64,000 bases of DNA from Armatimonadota bacterium (GCA_025360125.1 JANYCU010000035.1:1-64000), one strand, 5' to 3'. Shown: positions 33,127 to 43,120, counted from the stretch's first letter. Made by a program: numbers and translations. Notes: generated from the sequence alone by a model not told the origin.

Positions 33127-33891
33127 CTAACTAGCTAGAGGCTTTTGTGATTCCTCGCCTCGCTCTTTCCACGTCCAAATGATCACGAAGGCGACCATCA
33201 CCATGATCGACCAACTCAAGATCTTTGATGAATCGACTGGTTGCCAGCCATTGATTTGGTGGGGATATACCCATGCGCCCAGATAGGTACAGATATTCTC
33301 ACCCACCCAAACGAAAAATCCAATGAGCGCAAATGCAATCGGCATCGGCATTTTGAGCCGTTTCGAATTGCAGGTGAAATTCGATTGTCCCGGAGCGAAC
33401 ATTGCCACCAGCGCAAGGCTCAGCCAGATTCGGTTGTCGCCGATCCAATGAGCGGTGAAGAAGTTGAAGTAAATCAACGCAACTCCGACGATGGCCAACC
33501 ATTTCTTGGGCATGCGTGTGAATTCCAAGTCGAACACTCGGTACGCCTGGAAAATGTAGCTCGCAACTCCGGCGTACATGAATCCCGAATAGAATGGGAC
33601 GCCAGCGAATTTGGCGTAAGCGTGCTCGGGATACGCCCAAGAACCATGGCGAACCTTATACAATTCGAGCACGAGGCCTACAAGATGGAAAGCGCAAATG
33701 GCGACAAGTTCCTTCTTCGTTTCGAGCCCTCGGAACCACATGAATGCTTGCATTCCCAGGCAGGTGACGAGCATGAAATCGTAGCGTGGCAGGAAATGTT
33801 GCCAATGCGACACGAGCAGCATCGCGAAGATGAAGAGGGCGAAAACCGATGCTCGAGCTTGCTTGACAAAGAACGCCCAAAACTCCCTCAT
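33127..33891 (-). CDS. DUF817 family membrane protein
   Basis: A 254-residue membrane protein with seven to eight hydrophobic segments. The patterns ELYKVRHGSWAYPEHAY, GVPFYSGFMYAGVASYI and ENICTYLGAWVYPHQ match what I know of DUF817. The family has no established biochemical role. The gene is followed on its 5' side by the SIR2-HerA pair but lacks their AT-rich composition. Confidence 0.65.
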   Translation of the reverse strand: MREFWAFFVKQARASVFALFIFAMLLVSHWQHFLPRYDFMLVTCLGMQAFMWFRGLETKKELVAICAFHLVGLVLELYKVRHGSWAYPEHAYAKFAGVPFYSGFMYAGVASYIFQAYRVFDLEFTRMPKKWLAIVGVALIYFNFFTAHWIGDNRIWLSLALVAMFAPGQSNFTCNSKRLKMPMPIAFALIGFFVWVGENICTYLGAWVYPHQINGWQPVDSSKILSWSIMVMVAFVIIWTWKERGEESQKPLAS

Positions 33892-33964
33892 TGTTCATGT
33901 GAACCACAAAGCGAAGATTTAGGTTCCAGCCATATATTTGAGGAACAATGTCATGATCGGATTT

Positions 33965-35722
33965 TCATACACCTCTTGTTTGACTGCGAAGGCACTCTAC
34001 AGCATTACTGATAGCATCTACATTTGGCGATTGAGAACCCCAATCTTTCCAAAACTCTCTTGTTGAACTGCTGGGAACGATCGTCGGAAGATCCAATTTA
34101 ATCCGTGATGGTAGCAAAACGGAATCCCCTAATACTAGTGCCTCGCCAGTATCAAGCAGAGGAAGAATACTAGTGAGGCCGGCTAACGAATCTGGCATTA
34201 AACGACGAATAACAGCCTGATCCGTCTCATTCGTCAATCTTAAAGACATAAAGTTATTGCACTGACTTAGAATTGTTCGGCTGACGTCAGAAGGTCTTTG
34301 ACTTACAACCACGATCGAGAACCCGTATTTTCGACCTTCCTTCGCAATTCTCTCAAAAGAACCCAATGCTTGCTTTTGAACTGCATCGGCATCATCCCTG
34401 ACAGGCAGATATAAATGCGCCTCGTCACAAAGTAACGTCACTGGAGTCCTCTTGTCCGGATTCATCCAGAATTGAATATCATATAAGAACCTAGCTAGGG
34501 TCCCGGTGACAATTGGCAATACATCAGCCGGAACCTCGGAAAAATCAATAATCTTGATTCCACAACCGGACTCACAGGCTAGTAGATTTCGAGCCTGCTT
34601 GGCCAGCCAATCATAATTGCTTGCTTGGGCAGGAGGCTTAAACATAAATCCATATCTTCTGTCTTCAATCTTAGAGTCCAGTCTCGATATGAATCTCGTT
34701 AACTTATCTTCCCATTCTCCTTTGACCTCCTTGCCTCCCACGCCGACGCCTTTGGCCGTATTGTCTTTCTTTAGACACTCCATCAAGTCGGACAGTTCAT
34801 AGGGGATCGGAGAATCAACCGTAAAGGTTTTTGCAATTTCAACCTTTTTTTCACGATCAAGGGTCTGCTGCTTGAGCTTTCTGACATGCCGCGTAAATCT
34901 TGATGCCTGATTCGGCGCATTTTGATCACTGCGATCCAAAATCATAGCCAACATTTCGTCACGATTCAGCAACCAGTAAGGTAAGAACAAGACGTCGTCT
35001 GCGGGTGCTTCTAGATCGCCTGGACCTGCTATACGAAATCTCGTGGCAAATCCACCTCCTTTCTTGTTTGCAAGGGGCTCATATTCTCCATGCATATCGA
35101 AGACAAGAATGTTTGGGAACTTTAATTTCGAGGCTCTCTCAAGAATTAATGCAACAGCATAACTTTTGCCGGAACCCGTACTGCCAAGAATTGCTGCATG
35201 TCTCTGAAAGAACTTATCTCCGCTAATAATTGCATCTGCAGTCCGGTCTGCCACGAATTTCCCCAATTTCAATCGCTCATTTTCGGGAAAATCGGCCCCG
35301 AGGATTCCCATAAACCTTTGAAGATTCGCACCTGCAATAACAAAGCATTGCCGATCAATCTGAGGAAAGCTATCGGCTCCTCTTTTGAAAGTGTTCGTTT
35401 TGGAACCATCTACCGTCCTAAATGTGCCGATCATCACACATTGAACTACATCTGTGGGTACCGAACTTAATGCAATCAACTCGTCACCTTGCGGTAAATC
35501 ATCCGGCAATTCATCTCTAAGGCTACGGGTAACTCGTTCAGCAATTCCTACCAAATATTCGTGTTCCGTTGTGCCCTTTATACCGATCAATGCTCCGACA
35601 CCAATCCTGGTAAGTAGAGTCGAATTAGAGACATCAATTGCTACTCTGCTTGTGTCAACGGATGCTACTTTGCCAAGCAAGTCTTGGTCTGAGAAATTTA
35701 ATGTTTGATGTTCATTGCTCAT
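33965..35722 (-). CDS. herA: HerA-type ATPase of a SIR2-HerA antiphage pair
   Basis: A 585-residue FtsK/HerA-family ATPase. An N-terminal HAS-barrel region is followed by Walker A GSTGSGKS at residues 180-187, Walker B TLLCDEAHLY and the HerA signature VSQRPSDVSRTILSQCNNF with RLTNETDQ. HerA hexamers translocate DNA; with SIR2 partners they form supramolecular complexes that deplete NAD+ or act on nucleic acids on phage infection. Its start overlaps the SIR2 stop by 4 bases. No NurA nuclease is nearby, which supports the defence role over repair. The pair is visibly more AT-rich than its neighbours, a sign of transfer. Confidence 0.85.
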   Translation of the reverse strand: MSNEHQTLNFSDQDLLGKVASVDTSRVAIDVSNSTLLTRIGVGALIGIKGTTEHEYLVGIAERVTRSLRDELPDDLPQGDELIALSSVPTDVVQCVMIGTFRTVDGSKTNTFKRGADSFPQIDRQCFVIAGANLQRFMGILGADFPENERLKLGKFVADRTADAIISGDKFFQRHAAILGSTGSGKSYAVALILERASKLKFPNILVFDMHGEYEPLANKKGGGFATRFRIAGPGDLEAPADDVLFLPYWLLNRDEMLAMILDRSDQNAPNQASRFTRHVRKLKQQTLDREKKVEIAKTFTVDSPIPYELSDLMECLKKDNTAKGVGVGGKEVKGEWEDKLTRFISRLDSKIEDRRYGFMFKPPAQASNYDWLAKQARNLLACESGCGIKIIDFSEVPADVLPIVTGTLARFLYDIQFWMNPDKRTPVTLLCDEAHLYLPVRDDADAVQKQALGSFERIAKEGRKYGFSIVVVSQRPSDVSRTILSQCNNFMSLRLTNETDQAVIRRLMPDSLAGLTSILPLLDTGEALVLGDSVLLPSRIKLDLPTIVPSSSTREFWKDWGSQSPNVDAISNAVECLRSQTRGV

Positions 35723-36756
35723 GTGTGGAATACCTCATGTAAAAAACTATTAATGTCCCACAAGTTAACTGCAGGAAACTCGTAAATTGTCTGATCGACG
35801 ATGACGTTAGTATTGGCCGCCTCGGATGTATGTTGTTCGAGAGCCATAACATTTGGGTAGTTTATTGCCCACTCCTTGGCTTTTTTGGAGAGGGATTTAG
35901 TTATTAACATGGTGGGCTTTCCACTTTTGATCGCAGGTGAGAGATGAGTCTCGAGGTGGTCATCATTAAATCCATACCCTATAATGAGAAATCTTGTTGC
36001 GCGGTCAATTTCGTCATTGGCCTTTCCTCTGTGATGATCAAACGGGCTAGAATATCCATTTCTGAACTTGTTGTTGCCTGGAGTAATAATTAGGCGTGTC
36101 GCATCTGGTAAATCATACATGCAGTTAACTGGCAGATCATTTTGAAGATACCAGTCTAAACTTCCATGAGGCTTGTAAACGGCAGCCCGAGGAGCCCATT
36201 GGTAAGAAACCTGGTTATGTCGAAGACTTACTTTACGGCAAAAACTCATTCGAGTTTCCCGATCATTTAGCTGTCCTGAAAACCGGCCGTGAAACATTGT
36301 GTCGGCTCCCAAACCAGCTTGTTCAACTGCAATTTCAATTAGACGATCATAGTTCGTCGTTACGATTGGCAAACCAGTAGAAGGCTTTAGAAGTTGATTG
36401 ACGAGGCGAGTCATCCGCAAAATCCTGCTCCCGTTAAAGACCTCCGAAATTACTTTCTTCTCTCGGGCTACAATTAGAGATGACACCTCCTTAGAGATAA
36501 ATTCCTCCAATCTAGGAGACGGTGCTTGATCGAGCAGAGCCTGTTCCAGGCCATTCAATCTAATCTTTGACTCGAGCAAAGTCCACTCTTGGCATACTGT
36601 GGAATCGTGCAGCGTGTCAATGGCCTCACTCAGATGATCGGCCAATTCGGACATACTCGGTAGACCTTCTGCGCATGACAATCCAGATCCAACTATTGTT
36701 AGCAGACCATCCGTAAAGTGGGTTTGACATCGGCCCTTAATTTCATCTAAGTGCAT
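35719..36756 (-). CDS. SIR2-family NADase of a SIR2-HerA antiphage pair
   Basis: A 345-residue protein with a SIR2-like NAD-binding core: TIVGSGLSCAEGLPS near residue 20, VTTNYDRLIE in the middle, YKPHGSLDW with the catalytic His, and LIIGYGFNDDHLETHL, typical of defence-associated SIR2 domains. Expected reaction: NAD+ hydrolysis triggered by infection, leading to abortive infection. It is first in the pair; HerA follows with a 4-base overlap. The SIR2-then-HerA order is that of the known two-gene system also called Nezha. The N-terminal Gly pattern is GSGLS rather than GAGIS, which is common in such NADases. Confidence 0.85.
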   Translation of the reverse strand: MHLDEIKGRCQTHFTDGLLTIVGSGLSCAEGLPSMSELADHLSEAIDTLHDSTVCQEWTLLESKIRLNGLEQALLDQAPSPRLEEFISKEVSSLIVAREKKVISEVFNGSRILRMTRLVNQLLKPSTGLPIVTTNYDRLIEIAVEQAGLGADTMFHGRFSGQLNDRETRMSFCRKVSLRHNQVSYQWAPRAAVYKPHGSLDWYLQNDLPVNCMYDLPDATRLIITPGNNKFRNGYSSPFDHHRGKANDEIDRATRFLIIGYGFNDDHLETHLSPAIKSGKPTMLITKSLSKKAKEWAINYPNVMALEQHTSEAANTNVIVDQTIYEFPAVNLWDINSFLHEVFHT

Positions 36757-36774
36757 GGAATGGCTCTAAATTGA

Positions 36775-36802
36775 ATTGTCCCAACCTAACATGCTTAGTC
36801 AA
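36775..36802 (-). promoter_or_regulatory. candidate promoter of the SIR2-HerA pair
   Basis: On the minus strand TTGACT (36797-36802) is followed after 16 bases by ACAATT (36775-36780), 19 bases ahead of the SIR2 start. The -35 box is good and the -10 box poor. The rest of 36757-37010 shows no gene and lies after the amidohydrolase stop. Confidence 0.35.
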
Positions 36803-37010
36803 AAACACGATATATTGGTCACAATTCGATTTTAGTCCATGGCATCAATTTTTATCTAGGGCCTTCCATTGCATTTCAAACTCTAGGACATACAAATGGT
36901 TTCCCAGATGAAAATGCCGTTGTTTCTTGGCGGTTAGATCTGCCAGCGAGAGACGATCATTGTTAGGCGGCTCTTGGTGACTTGAAAATCGCGAAGATAC
37001 CCCATAACGC

Positions 37011-38546
37011 CTAGAGTCCGAGAATTTCGGGTTCAACCAGTTGATAGTCCGCCAATTCGCCTCGTTGGAGCGAGCCCAACTTCCCAGCGTCTCCGTTCAC
37101 TTCTGCTCCTCGTATCGTGTAGCTTGCAACCGCTTCTGCGAGGGTGATGTTTTCTTCTTGCACAAAGCCTTCGGGGCGATGAACCGCGGTCCGGATGCCG
37201 TCAATTGGAGCGCCGGGGACAATTGGGCGGTCGGAGCTTAGGCTGACCTTCAGTCCGGCATCGATGGCTGACCGAGCTCGATTCAATTTCGATGCAACCG
37301 CGTCACCAAGTTGACGCCGATAGACGTGACCAAACCGCATTAAGAATTCCGGCTGGAACGTCACGAAGCAGTCCAATTTCTGAAGTCGTTCAATCTGAGC
37401 ATCGCTCAAGATCATTGCGTGTTCGAGTCGATGCCGAGCGGGTTCGCCTGTCGCTTCGAACGCATTCATGACCAGATCAACTGCGTAATCGCCAATGGCG
37501 TGGATGGCAACTTGGTACCCCGCATCGCTGGCGGTTTTGGTCATCATCGTTAACTTTTCGGGAGCGTAGATCAGTTGTCCGCTTGTTCCGATTTCCTTGG
37601 TATCTTGACCATTTTTCGAAATGACCGGGCCAGGAGCGGGATGCCCTGAGTAGGCGCCATAGATCGCAGCCGTCGCTGAACCGATCGCGCCATCGGCAAA
37701 TAGCTTGATTCCGGCAATTCGGGTTCGGTCGGGATCGGTGAACGTCTGCTCATATTGGCGTAGGGCTTCGAGTCCAATCCCTTTTGGCCCAAAGACTTCC
37801 TTCCATTGAATATAAAGCCGAGTGCGAACCCGGCAGCCTCGAGCGGCAGCGATTTGGTAGGCTTGGAATTCCTGCAGCAAATCAAATCGACCCGTCATCA
37901 TGTCTGAAGCGCATGTGATTCCAAGGTCGGCCATTTTCTCTCCTGCGGCCATGATCGAATCGACCATCTGGTCGAGCGTAGGCGTTGGAGTTGCGCGCCA
38001 AATCATCTCGTGGGCATCTTCAAAGACGACGCCAGACAGCCTTCCAATTGCATCGCGGCCAAACTCGCCACCGCCGGGGTTTGGAGTCGCTTCGGTGACT
38101 CCCGCCATTTGCAAGGCCACCGAGTTCGCCACACTGCAGTGACCGTTGTAGTGGCGGAGCAATATCGGTCGGGTCGCAGAAATCGCATCGAGGTCGTGAA
38201 GCGTGAGGTGAACGCCGTCGGCAAACTTGTTGTGGTCATATTGCACCGCCAACAGCCATCCGTCGGGATGGGTGGCGTGGCGTGCGCGGACCATATCGAG
38301 AATGTGCTCTCGCGTTGAACACTCGGTGAGGTTCAATTTCAGCAGATCCATGCCAGTTGGTAGCACGTGACAATGCGAGTCGATGTATCCGGGGATCAGA
38401 ATCTTGCCGCCGCATTCGATTTCTGTTTCGCCCATCAAATCCACTTTGGCCGGAATTGGGTCGGAGGCAAAGACTCCGTCCTCGACGAACATCTCGTGGT
38501 AGCCATCGTGGCCGATCAGCCGGAAATTATTTAGTTTCGTTAACAT
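37011..38546 (-). CDS. YtcJ-like amidohydrolase
   Basis: A 511-residue metal-dependent hydrolase of the amidohydrolase superfamily, YtcJ-like group. It has the metal motif GYIDSHCHVLPTG (HxH), GWLLAVQYDHNKF, KLFADGAIGS, a downstream HAIGDYAVD and RLEHAM, and the Asp motif SLSSDRPIVPGAP. It should hydrolyse an exocyclic or cyclic amide; substrate unknown. Its start overlaps the amine oxidase gene by 7 bases, making it the last of five overlapping genes from ubiA. Confidence 0.82.
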   Translation of the reverse strand: MLTKLNNFRLIGHDGYHEMFVEDGVFASDPIPAKVDLMGETEIECGGKILIPGYIDSHCHVLPTGMDLLKLNLTECSTREHILDMVRARHATHPDGWLLAVQYDHNKFADGVHLTLHDLDAISATRPILLRHYNGHCSVANSVALQMAGVTEATPNPGGGEFGRDAIGRLSGVVFEDAHEMIWRATPTPTLDQMVDSIMAAGEKMADLGITCASDMMTGRFDLLQEFQAYQIAAARGCRVRTRLYIQWKEVFGPKGIGLEALRQYEQTFTDPDRTRIAGIKLFADGAIGSATAAIYGAYSGHPAPGPVISKNGQDTKEIGTSGQLIYAPEKLTMMTKTASDAGYQVAIHAIGDYAVDLVMNAFEATGEPARHRLEHAMILSDAQIERLQKLDCFVTFQPEFLMRFGHVYRRQLGDAVASKLNRARSAIDAGLKVSLSSDRPIVPGAPIDGIRTAVHRPEGFVQEENITLAEAVASYTIRGAEVNGDAGKLGSLQRGELADYQLVEPEILGL

Positions 38547-39835
38547 GCTAAGACCTCGTTTGTGACTCGGTGGGCACTCTCAAGGGCACCCTCAATAAAC
38601 CCGACCCAGTTCGCAGTATGCTCGCCAGCAAAATGAATTCGTCCGTGGGGGGCGACCATGTTTTTGGCGTGTCCCAGAGTGTAACCCGGTGCATAGTGCG
38701 AGAATGCTCCTAGCGAGTAAGGATCGTTGATCCAATCGAAAATCTGGCCTTTGACGAACAATTCCTTTGCCTCCGGGAAGTATTTGGTTAGTTCGTAGAC
38801 TCCAGCATTGACCGGGTCGCCCAGGTTGGTCCATTCCACCGCTCGATCGCCGCAGATGTAGGCAGTTAGTATTGGCTTGCTACCTCGGGTGCCCTCCCAC
38901 AGTTGTTGTAACGCGCTATCGACGTGCAGACGGCCACAAAACCCTCGATCCTTCCACCAAGGCTTCGTGAACTCCCAGACGATTTTGATTGCCCGGCTCA
39001 TTCCGCACGCCTCAATGGCACACCGCTTCGGCGTATCGAGGGCAGGCTCGAATACCAGTCTTTCAAGGCAGCGAGGGGGAAGGGTCAGGACCACCGCGTC
39101 GAAGGACTCAGTTTTGTATTCAAAATGCAGGGTTACTCCAGTGGCGGTATGTTGGACTCGTTGCAAGGGTGCATCGAAAACAACCTCACCTTTGAGGTCG
39201 GCTCGCAAGCTTTCGAGCAGATTTGAAAAACCCATCGGCGCCCGATATGCGCTCATCTCGCTCTCGCCCCGGTTCAAGTTTTCGCGATCCACATAGTGAA
39301 TGTATCCCGTTAGCCAACCGAGTAGGCCAATGTTACTCAGGTCGTCGCCTTCGTCACTGCGCAGGTTCGCGGTCATCCACCAATATCCTCGGTCGCTTTG
39401 GCAGTGCTGGCGGATGAAGGTCGCCAAAGTGAGGGTGTCGTACTTGGCAAATTTTGTGTTCGTCCAAGCGGGCATCGTCAGTTCTCGAGCCATCGAGCGG
39501 GCCATGAGCTCGACCGTTTCTTCGTCGGCCAATAGGTCGGGCCAAAGGTCGTCCGTTCGTCGGATTTCGCCATTAAAGATGGCGAGGGCTGGCTCTCGGA
39601 CCGCTTCTTCCAAGTTGCCTTGATACTTGTTGACTAAGGCATGAACCAGCGGTTGATCTGAGTCGAGCCATTCACCGCCAGCTTCAAACGATGGTCCGTC
39701 ATCATCGCTAACGGTAAGGAGTCGACCGCCAATGCGGTCACGAGCTTCGAAGACGGTGACTTGGCACCCTTGAGCTTCGAGAAGCAAGGCAGTTTGCAGG
39801 CCGGATATTCCAGCACCGACCACGGCGACCCTCAA
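38540..39835 (-). CDS. FAD-dependent amine oxidase
   Basis: A 431-residue flavoprotein of the monoamine oxidase family: dinucleotide fold VAVVGAGISGLQTALLLE, then ARDRIGGRL, the substrate region, and the C-terminal FAD motif FAGEHTANWVGFIEGALESA. It would oxidise an amine or a related compound with oxygen as acceptor; some members are desaturases. It is the fourth of five overlapping genes (ubiA, AKR-like, small membrane protein, this, amidohydrolase). Start ATG 39835 overlaps the small gene stop by 4 bases. Confidence 0.83.
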   Translation of the reverse strand: MRVAVVGAGISGLQTALLLEAQGCQVTVFEARDRIGGRLLTVSDDDGPSFEAGGEWLDSDQPLVHALVNKYQGNLEEAVREPALAIFNGEIRRTDDLWPDLLADEETVELMARSMARELTMPAWTNTKFAKYDTLTLATFIRQHCQSDRGYWWMTANLRSDEGDDLSNIGLLGWLTGYIHYVDRENLNRGESEMSAYRAPMGFSNLLESLRADLKGEVVFDAPLQRVQHTATGVTLHFEYKTESFDAVVLTLPPRCLERLVFEPALDTPKRCAIEACGMSRAIKIVWEFTKPWWKDRGFCGRLHVDSALQQLWEGTRGSKPILTAYICGDRAVEWTNLGDPVNAGVYELTKYFPEAKELFVKGQIFDWINDPYSLGAFSHYAPGYTLGHAKNMVAPHGRIHFAGEHTANWVGFIEGALESAHRVTNEVLAC

Positions 39836-40056
39836 CGCTTACCTCTAACGGCGTAAATTCCGAAAAAGGAGAAGATGACCCCAAGCGCACCGAAGACCCT
39901 CAAAAACCCTCCGGTAAAACCCATTATTAACAACGAAACCGCAAGGGAGGCAATCAGCACAACCGCCTTGACATTGAACGGCTTGTGCAGCGCGACAAAC
40001 CCGCCGCCGAAGCAAACAATGAGAATCAAAGGAATGAGCATCGCCTTAAACAGCAT
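39832..40056 (-). CDS. small membrane protein in the ubiA run
   Basis: A 74-residue protein made almost wholly of hydrophobic segments (about 4-22, 28-47, 50-68) with a basic end GKR. It overlaps the gene before it by 11 bases and the amine oxidase after it by 4. Function unknown, but tight packing indicates that it is translated with its neighbours. Confidence 0.55.
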   Translation of the reverse strand: MLFKAMLIPLILIVCFGGGFVALHKPFNVKAVVLIASLAVSLLIMGFTGGFLRVFGALGVIFSFFGIYAVRGKR

Positions 40057-40693
40057 GCATTAACGCTCCCAATTGGTTGACTTGAGCAACGGAATTCACC
40101 GTCACCAGGTAGGTCTTCTGTGATTCAAAATTGTCGAATTCGTTTGGGACCGCCGAGACGACTCCCACTCTCCGCTCGGCCGCCATACTTGCTAGAGGTT
40201 GATCTTCTGGCCGCAAAAGCACCGCTTCGAACGCATCGTGAAACTGCCAAACACTTTGGACCGCCATGGTTGGCCCTTCAGCCGCAAGGGCGATGTGTTT
40301 CACATGTCCTTCTTGCTTAGCGAATTCAAGCGCGGCGAGGGCACCGTTGATTTGGAACTCCTCGACGACCCTTCTCACCCGCAGAAAGTAGAACTCGACC
40401 ATCGGGCGACCGAGCGAGGAAAGCACCTCGATCAGGTGAGCTTGCATCAGATCAGTAGCGTGGTCCTGGCTCGTCGCTCTTTCGTAGTGGGTCGAGCTTT
40501 TGACGCTCAGAACTTCGCTTCCACCCCGCAAGAACCCGCCCCACAAGCCGGGCTGAGATGTGATGTCTATTGGGATTTTGAGTTCCTGGACTGCTTCTAC
40601 TAACTCTTCGGGAGTGCTGTCGGCTGATACTGTAAGGGCGGCCCAAAGTTTAGGATACTGCTCGTTGGTTCGCCCAAAGACTTGATTGCTCAT
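40046..40693 (-). CDS. degenerate aldo/keto reductase-like protein
   Basis: A 215-residue protein with the barrel pattern of aldo/keto reductases but shortened by about 100 residues: IEVLSSLGRPMVEFYFLR stands where LGxxYIDLYxxH is expected, and FAKQEGHVKHIALA where GKIRxIGxS is expected. The catalytic His is replaced, and the Asp/Tyr/Lys of the tetrad are not visible. Probably non-catalytic or of altered function. Start overlaps the ubiA stop by 4 bases. Confidence 0.55.
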   Translation of the reverse strand: MSNQVFGRTNEQYPKLWAALTVSADSTPEELVEAVQELKIPIDITSQPGLWGGFLRGGSEVLSVKSSTHYERATSQDHATDLMQAHLIEVLSSLGRPMVEFYFLRVRRVVEEFQINGALAALEFAKQEGHVKHIALAAEGPTMAVQSVWQFHDAFEAVLLRPEDQPLASMAAERRVGVVSAVPNEFDNFESQKTYLVTVNSVAQVNQLGALMHAV

Positions 40694-41583
40694 CGTCGCA
40701 CCAATCTGTCGGCCAGTACGAACAGGAAGACGCCTATCGAAATACAGCCGTTGAGCGTAAAGAACGCAAAATTGACCTTGCTGAGGTCGTTGGGCTTCAC
40801 CAACGACTGCTCGTATGTCAGCATTCCTGACGCAAATACAATTCCACAGATTCCAACTATTCCAACTTTTGCCAATACAAATGCCCCGGTTAGAAAAATG
40901 ATGGCTAATGCGTGACTTAGCTGACTAACAGCCAAAGCCCGTTGCTTTCCAAATTTTGCCGGAATCGAATGCAATGCATTTGCATTGTCAAATTCCTCAT
41001 CTTGCATCGCATAGATGATGTCGAACCCAGCGGTCCAAAACAGCACCGCCAACGACAGGAAAATCGGTGCCAAAGCTAAGCTTCCCTTCACCGCGATCCA
41101 CGCCGCACTTGGCGCAATGGCGAGCGACGCCCCGAGCCAAAAGTGGCAAAGCCATGTGAAGCGTTTGGTTCGAGAGTAGAAAATCGTGACGAACAGAGCG
41201 ACTGGAGAAAGGGCTAGTGTCACCCAATTGAGGCTTGCGGCGGCCACTATGAACAAGATGATTGACGCATATAAGTATAAGTTTGTTGTTCGAAGGCTTA
41301 ACAACCCAGCTGGAATTGCGCGCATCTCGGTTCGATCATTTTTTGCATCAATATCCCGATCAGCAATTCGATTATAGGTCATCGCCGCGGTTCGGCAACT
41401 AACCATCGCGAGCAAAACCAGCAGGAATATACGCCAGCCTGGCCAGCCAGTTGGAGATGCCCACATCATGCCAATCATCGCGTAGGGCAACGCGAAAATG
41501 GAGTGCTCAAATTTGATCATCTCGAGGAACACTCGAAATGCCTTCCAGCCGGAAGCTTGTTCTGAAACTTGAGCCATCTCCAT
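40690..41583 (-). CDS. UbiA-family polyprenyltransferase
   Basis: A 297-residue membrane enzyme with both Asp-rich motifs of the UbiA family: YNRIADRDIDAKNDRT for the prenyl pyrophosphate and DIIYAMQDEEFD. Nine hydrophobic segments. In organisms using the futalosine route the homolog (MqnP) prenylates dihydroxynaphthoate-type precursors of menaquinone; in others UbiA acts on 4-hydroxybenzoate. Which applies here cannot be told; no other mqn or men genes are in the window. First of five overlapping minus-strand genes. Confidence 0.83.
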   Translation of the reverse strand: MEMAQVSEQASGWKAFRVFLEMIKFEHSIFALPYAMIGMMWASPTGWPGWRIFLLVLLAMVSCRTAAMTYNRIADRDIDAKNDRTEMRAIPAGLLSLRTTNLYLYASIILFIVAAASLNWVTLALSPVALFVTIFYSRTKRFTWLCHFWLGASLAIAPSAAWIAVKGSLALAPIFLSLAVLFWTAGFDIIYAMQDEEFDNANALHSIPAKFGKQRALAVSQLSHALAIIFLTGAFVLAKVGIVGICGIVFASGMLTYEQSLVKPNDLSKVNFAFFTLNGCISIGVFLFVLADRLVRR

Positions 41584-41641
41584 TTATTCTACGCGTTAAC
41601 GATCATCAACGACCTAGACTCTTGATCCCAATGAGTGGGGA

Positions 41642-43120
41642 TCAATCTCCGTCATTGCTGGAGAACGGCGACGAGTAGTTGGGTGGCTCTTTGGTGATCT
41701 GAACGTCGTGTGGATGGCTCTCGCGAAGGCCAGCACCGGTAATTTTCATAAACTCGGCAACGTCGTGGAGTTCGGCCAGGGAACCTGCGCCGACGTATCC
41801 GAAGCCAGATCGCATTCCGCCGACCAACTGAGCGACCGTATCTTTCAGCGCGCCTTTAAACGGAACTCTTCCCTCAACTCCCTCAGGAACAATCACCGCG
41901 CCGGAATCTTTGATCTGCATATATCGGTCGCTTGAACCGGACTTCATCGCGCCAACTGACCCCATTCCGCGATACACCTTATAGGCTCGGTTTCGATAAA
42001 TTTCGATTTCGCCAGGGCTCTCTTCGCAGCCCGCAAACATGTTTCCCATCATGACCGCGTTGGCACCTGCCGCCAAACATTTGACTACGTCGCCTGATGA
42101 TCGAATACCTCCGTCGGCAATCGTCGGAATGCCGAGGTCTCGTGCGGCTTCAGCGCAATCTCTTACCGCCGTAAACTGAGGAACGCCGACTCCGGCGACG
42201 ATTCGGGTGGTACAAATTGAACCAGCACCGATTCCGATTCGAAGGCCATCGGCTCCGAGTTCATGGAGCGCTTTCACTCCTGCAGCGGTTGCGACGTTAC
42301 CCGCGATGACCTTCAGGTCGGGAAGTTTGTCCTTGAGCATTTTGAGACAGTTCATCACTCCCTTCGAATGGCCGTGGGCCGCATCGATTACGACAAAATC
42401 GACTCCGCCGTCGTGCAATGCCTTTGCCCGTTCATACGGCTCTCGAAGGGCGCCAATTGCCGCGCCGACTACCAGCCGACCTTTCGAGTCTTTGGTGGAG
42501 TAGGGATGCTGCTGGACCTTCAGGATGTCTTTGATTGTGATGAGGCCTTTTAGGAATCCATGGTTATCGACAATCGGGAGCTTTTCAATTCGGTTTTGTG
42601 CGAGGATTTCTTGGGCTTGCTTGAGGGTCGTTCCTTCGGCGGCAGTGACTAGATTATTCGAAGTCATCCGAGTGTGGATGAGCTGGGTGTAGTCAGATTC
42701 AAAACGGATATCGCGGTTGGTGAGAATACCGACTAATTTTCCTTCGGCGTCAACAATCGGGACGCCGGAGATGTGATATCGCTCCATCAGGTGGACCGCA
42801 TCTTGCAGGGTCTGGCCTGCTTCGAGTTTGAATGGTTTGGTGATGACGCCCGATTCGGAGCGTTTAACTCGGTCGACTGCGGCGGCTTGCTCGTCGATTG
42901 ACATTGTTCGGTGAAGGACGCCAACGCCGCCTTCTCGCGCCATGGCAATCGCCAATCGGGCGTCGGTGACGGTGTCCATCGGGGCGGAGATAATCGGAAC
43001 TTGGAGTCGAATTCCGGGGAGTAGTTGCGATCCGAGATCGACCTCGCTAGGGAGCACTTCTGTCTTGGCGGGAATTAAGAGTACATCGTCAAAACTGAGT
43101 CCTTCGCGGTAAGTAGCCAT
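41642..43120 (-). CDS. guaB: inosine-5'-monophosphate dehydrogenase
   Basis: A 492-residue enzyme oxidising IMP to XMP with NAD+, the committed step to GMP. It starts at ATG 43120 ([15 protein letters not shown]), the family start; the open frame goes 28 codons further but that part is unlike any IMPDH. Two CBS domains (about 95-215) interrupt the barrel. The catalytic loop [18 protein letters not shown] carries the active Cys, followed by [11 protein letters not shown] and the flap [13 protein letters not shown]. The tail [12 protein letters not shown]-like end is variable. It lies 58 bases upstream of ubiA. Confidence 0.94.
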   Translation of the reverse strand: MATYREGLSFDDVLLIPAKTEVLPSEVDLGSQLLPGIRLQVPIISAPMDTVTDARLAIAMAREGGVGVLHRTMSIDEQAAAVDRVKRSESGVITKPFKLEAGQTLQDAVHLMERYHISGVPIVDAEGKLVGILTNRDIRFESDYTQLIHTRMTSNNLVTAAEGTTLKQAQEILAQNRIEKLPIVDNHGFLKGLITIKDILKVQQHPYSTKDSKGRLVVGAAIGALREPYERAKALHDGGVDFVVIDAAHGHSKGVMNCLKMLKDKLPDLKVIAGNVATAAGVKALHELGADGLRIGIGAGSICTTRIVAGVGVPQFTAVRDCAEAARDLGIPTIADGGIRSSGDVVKCLAAGANAVMMGNMFAGCEESPGEIEIYRNRAYKVYRGMGSVGAMKSGSSDRYMQIKDSGAVIVPEGVEGRVPFKGALKDTVAQLVGGMRSGFGYVGAGSLAELHDVAEFMKITGAGLRESHPHDVQITKEPPNYSSPFSSNDGD

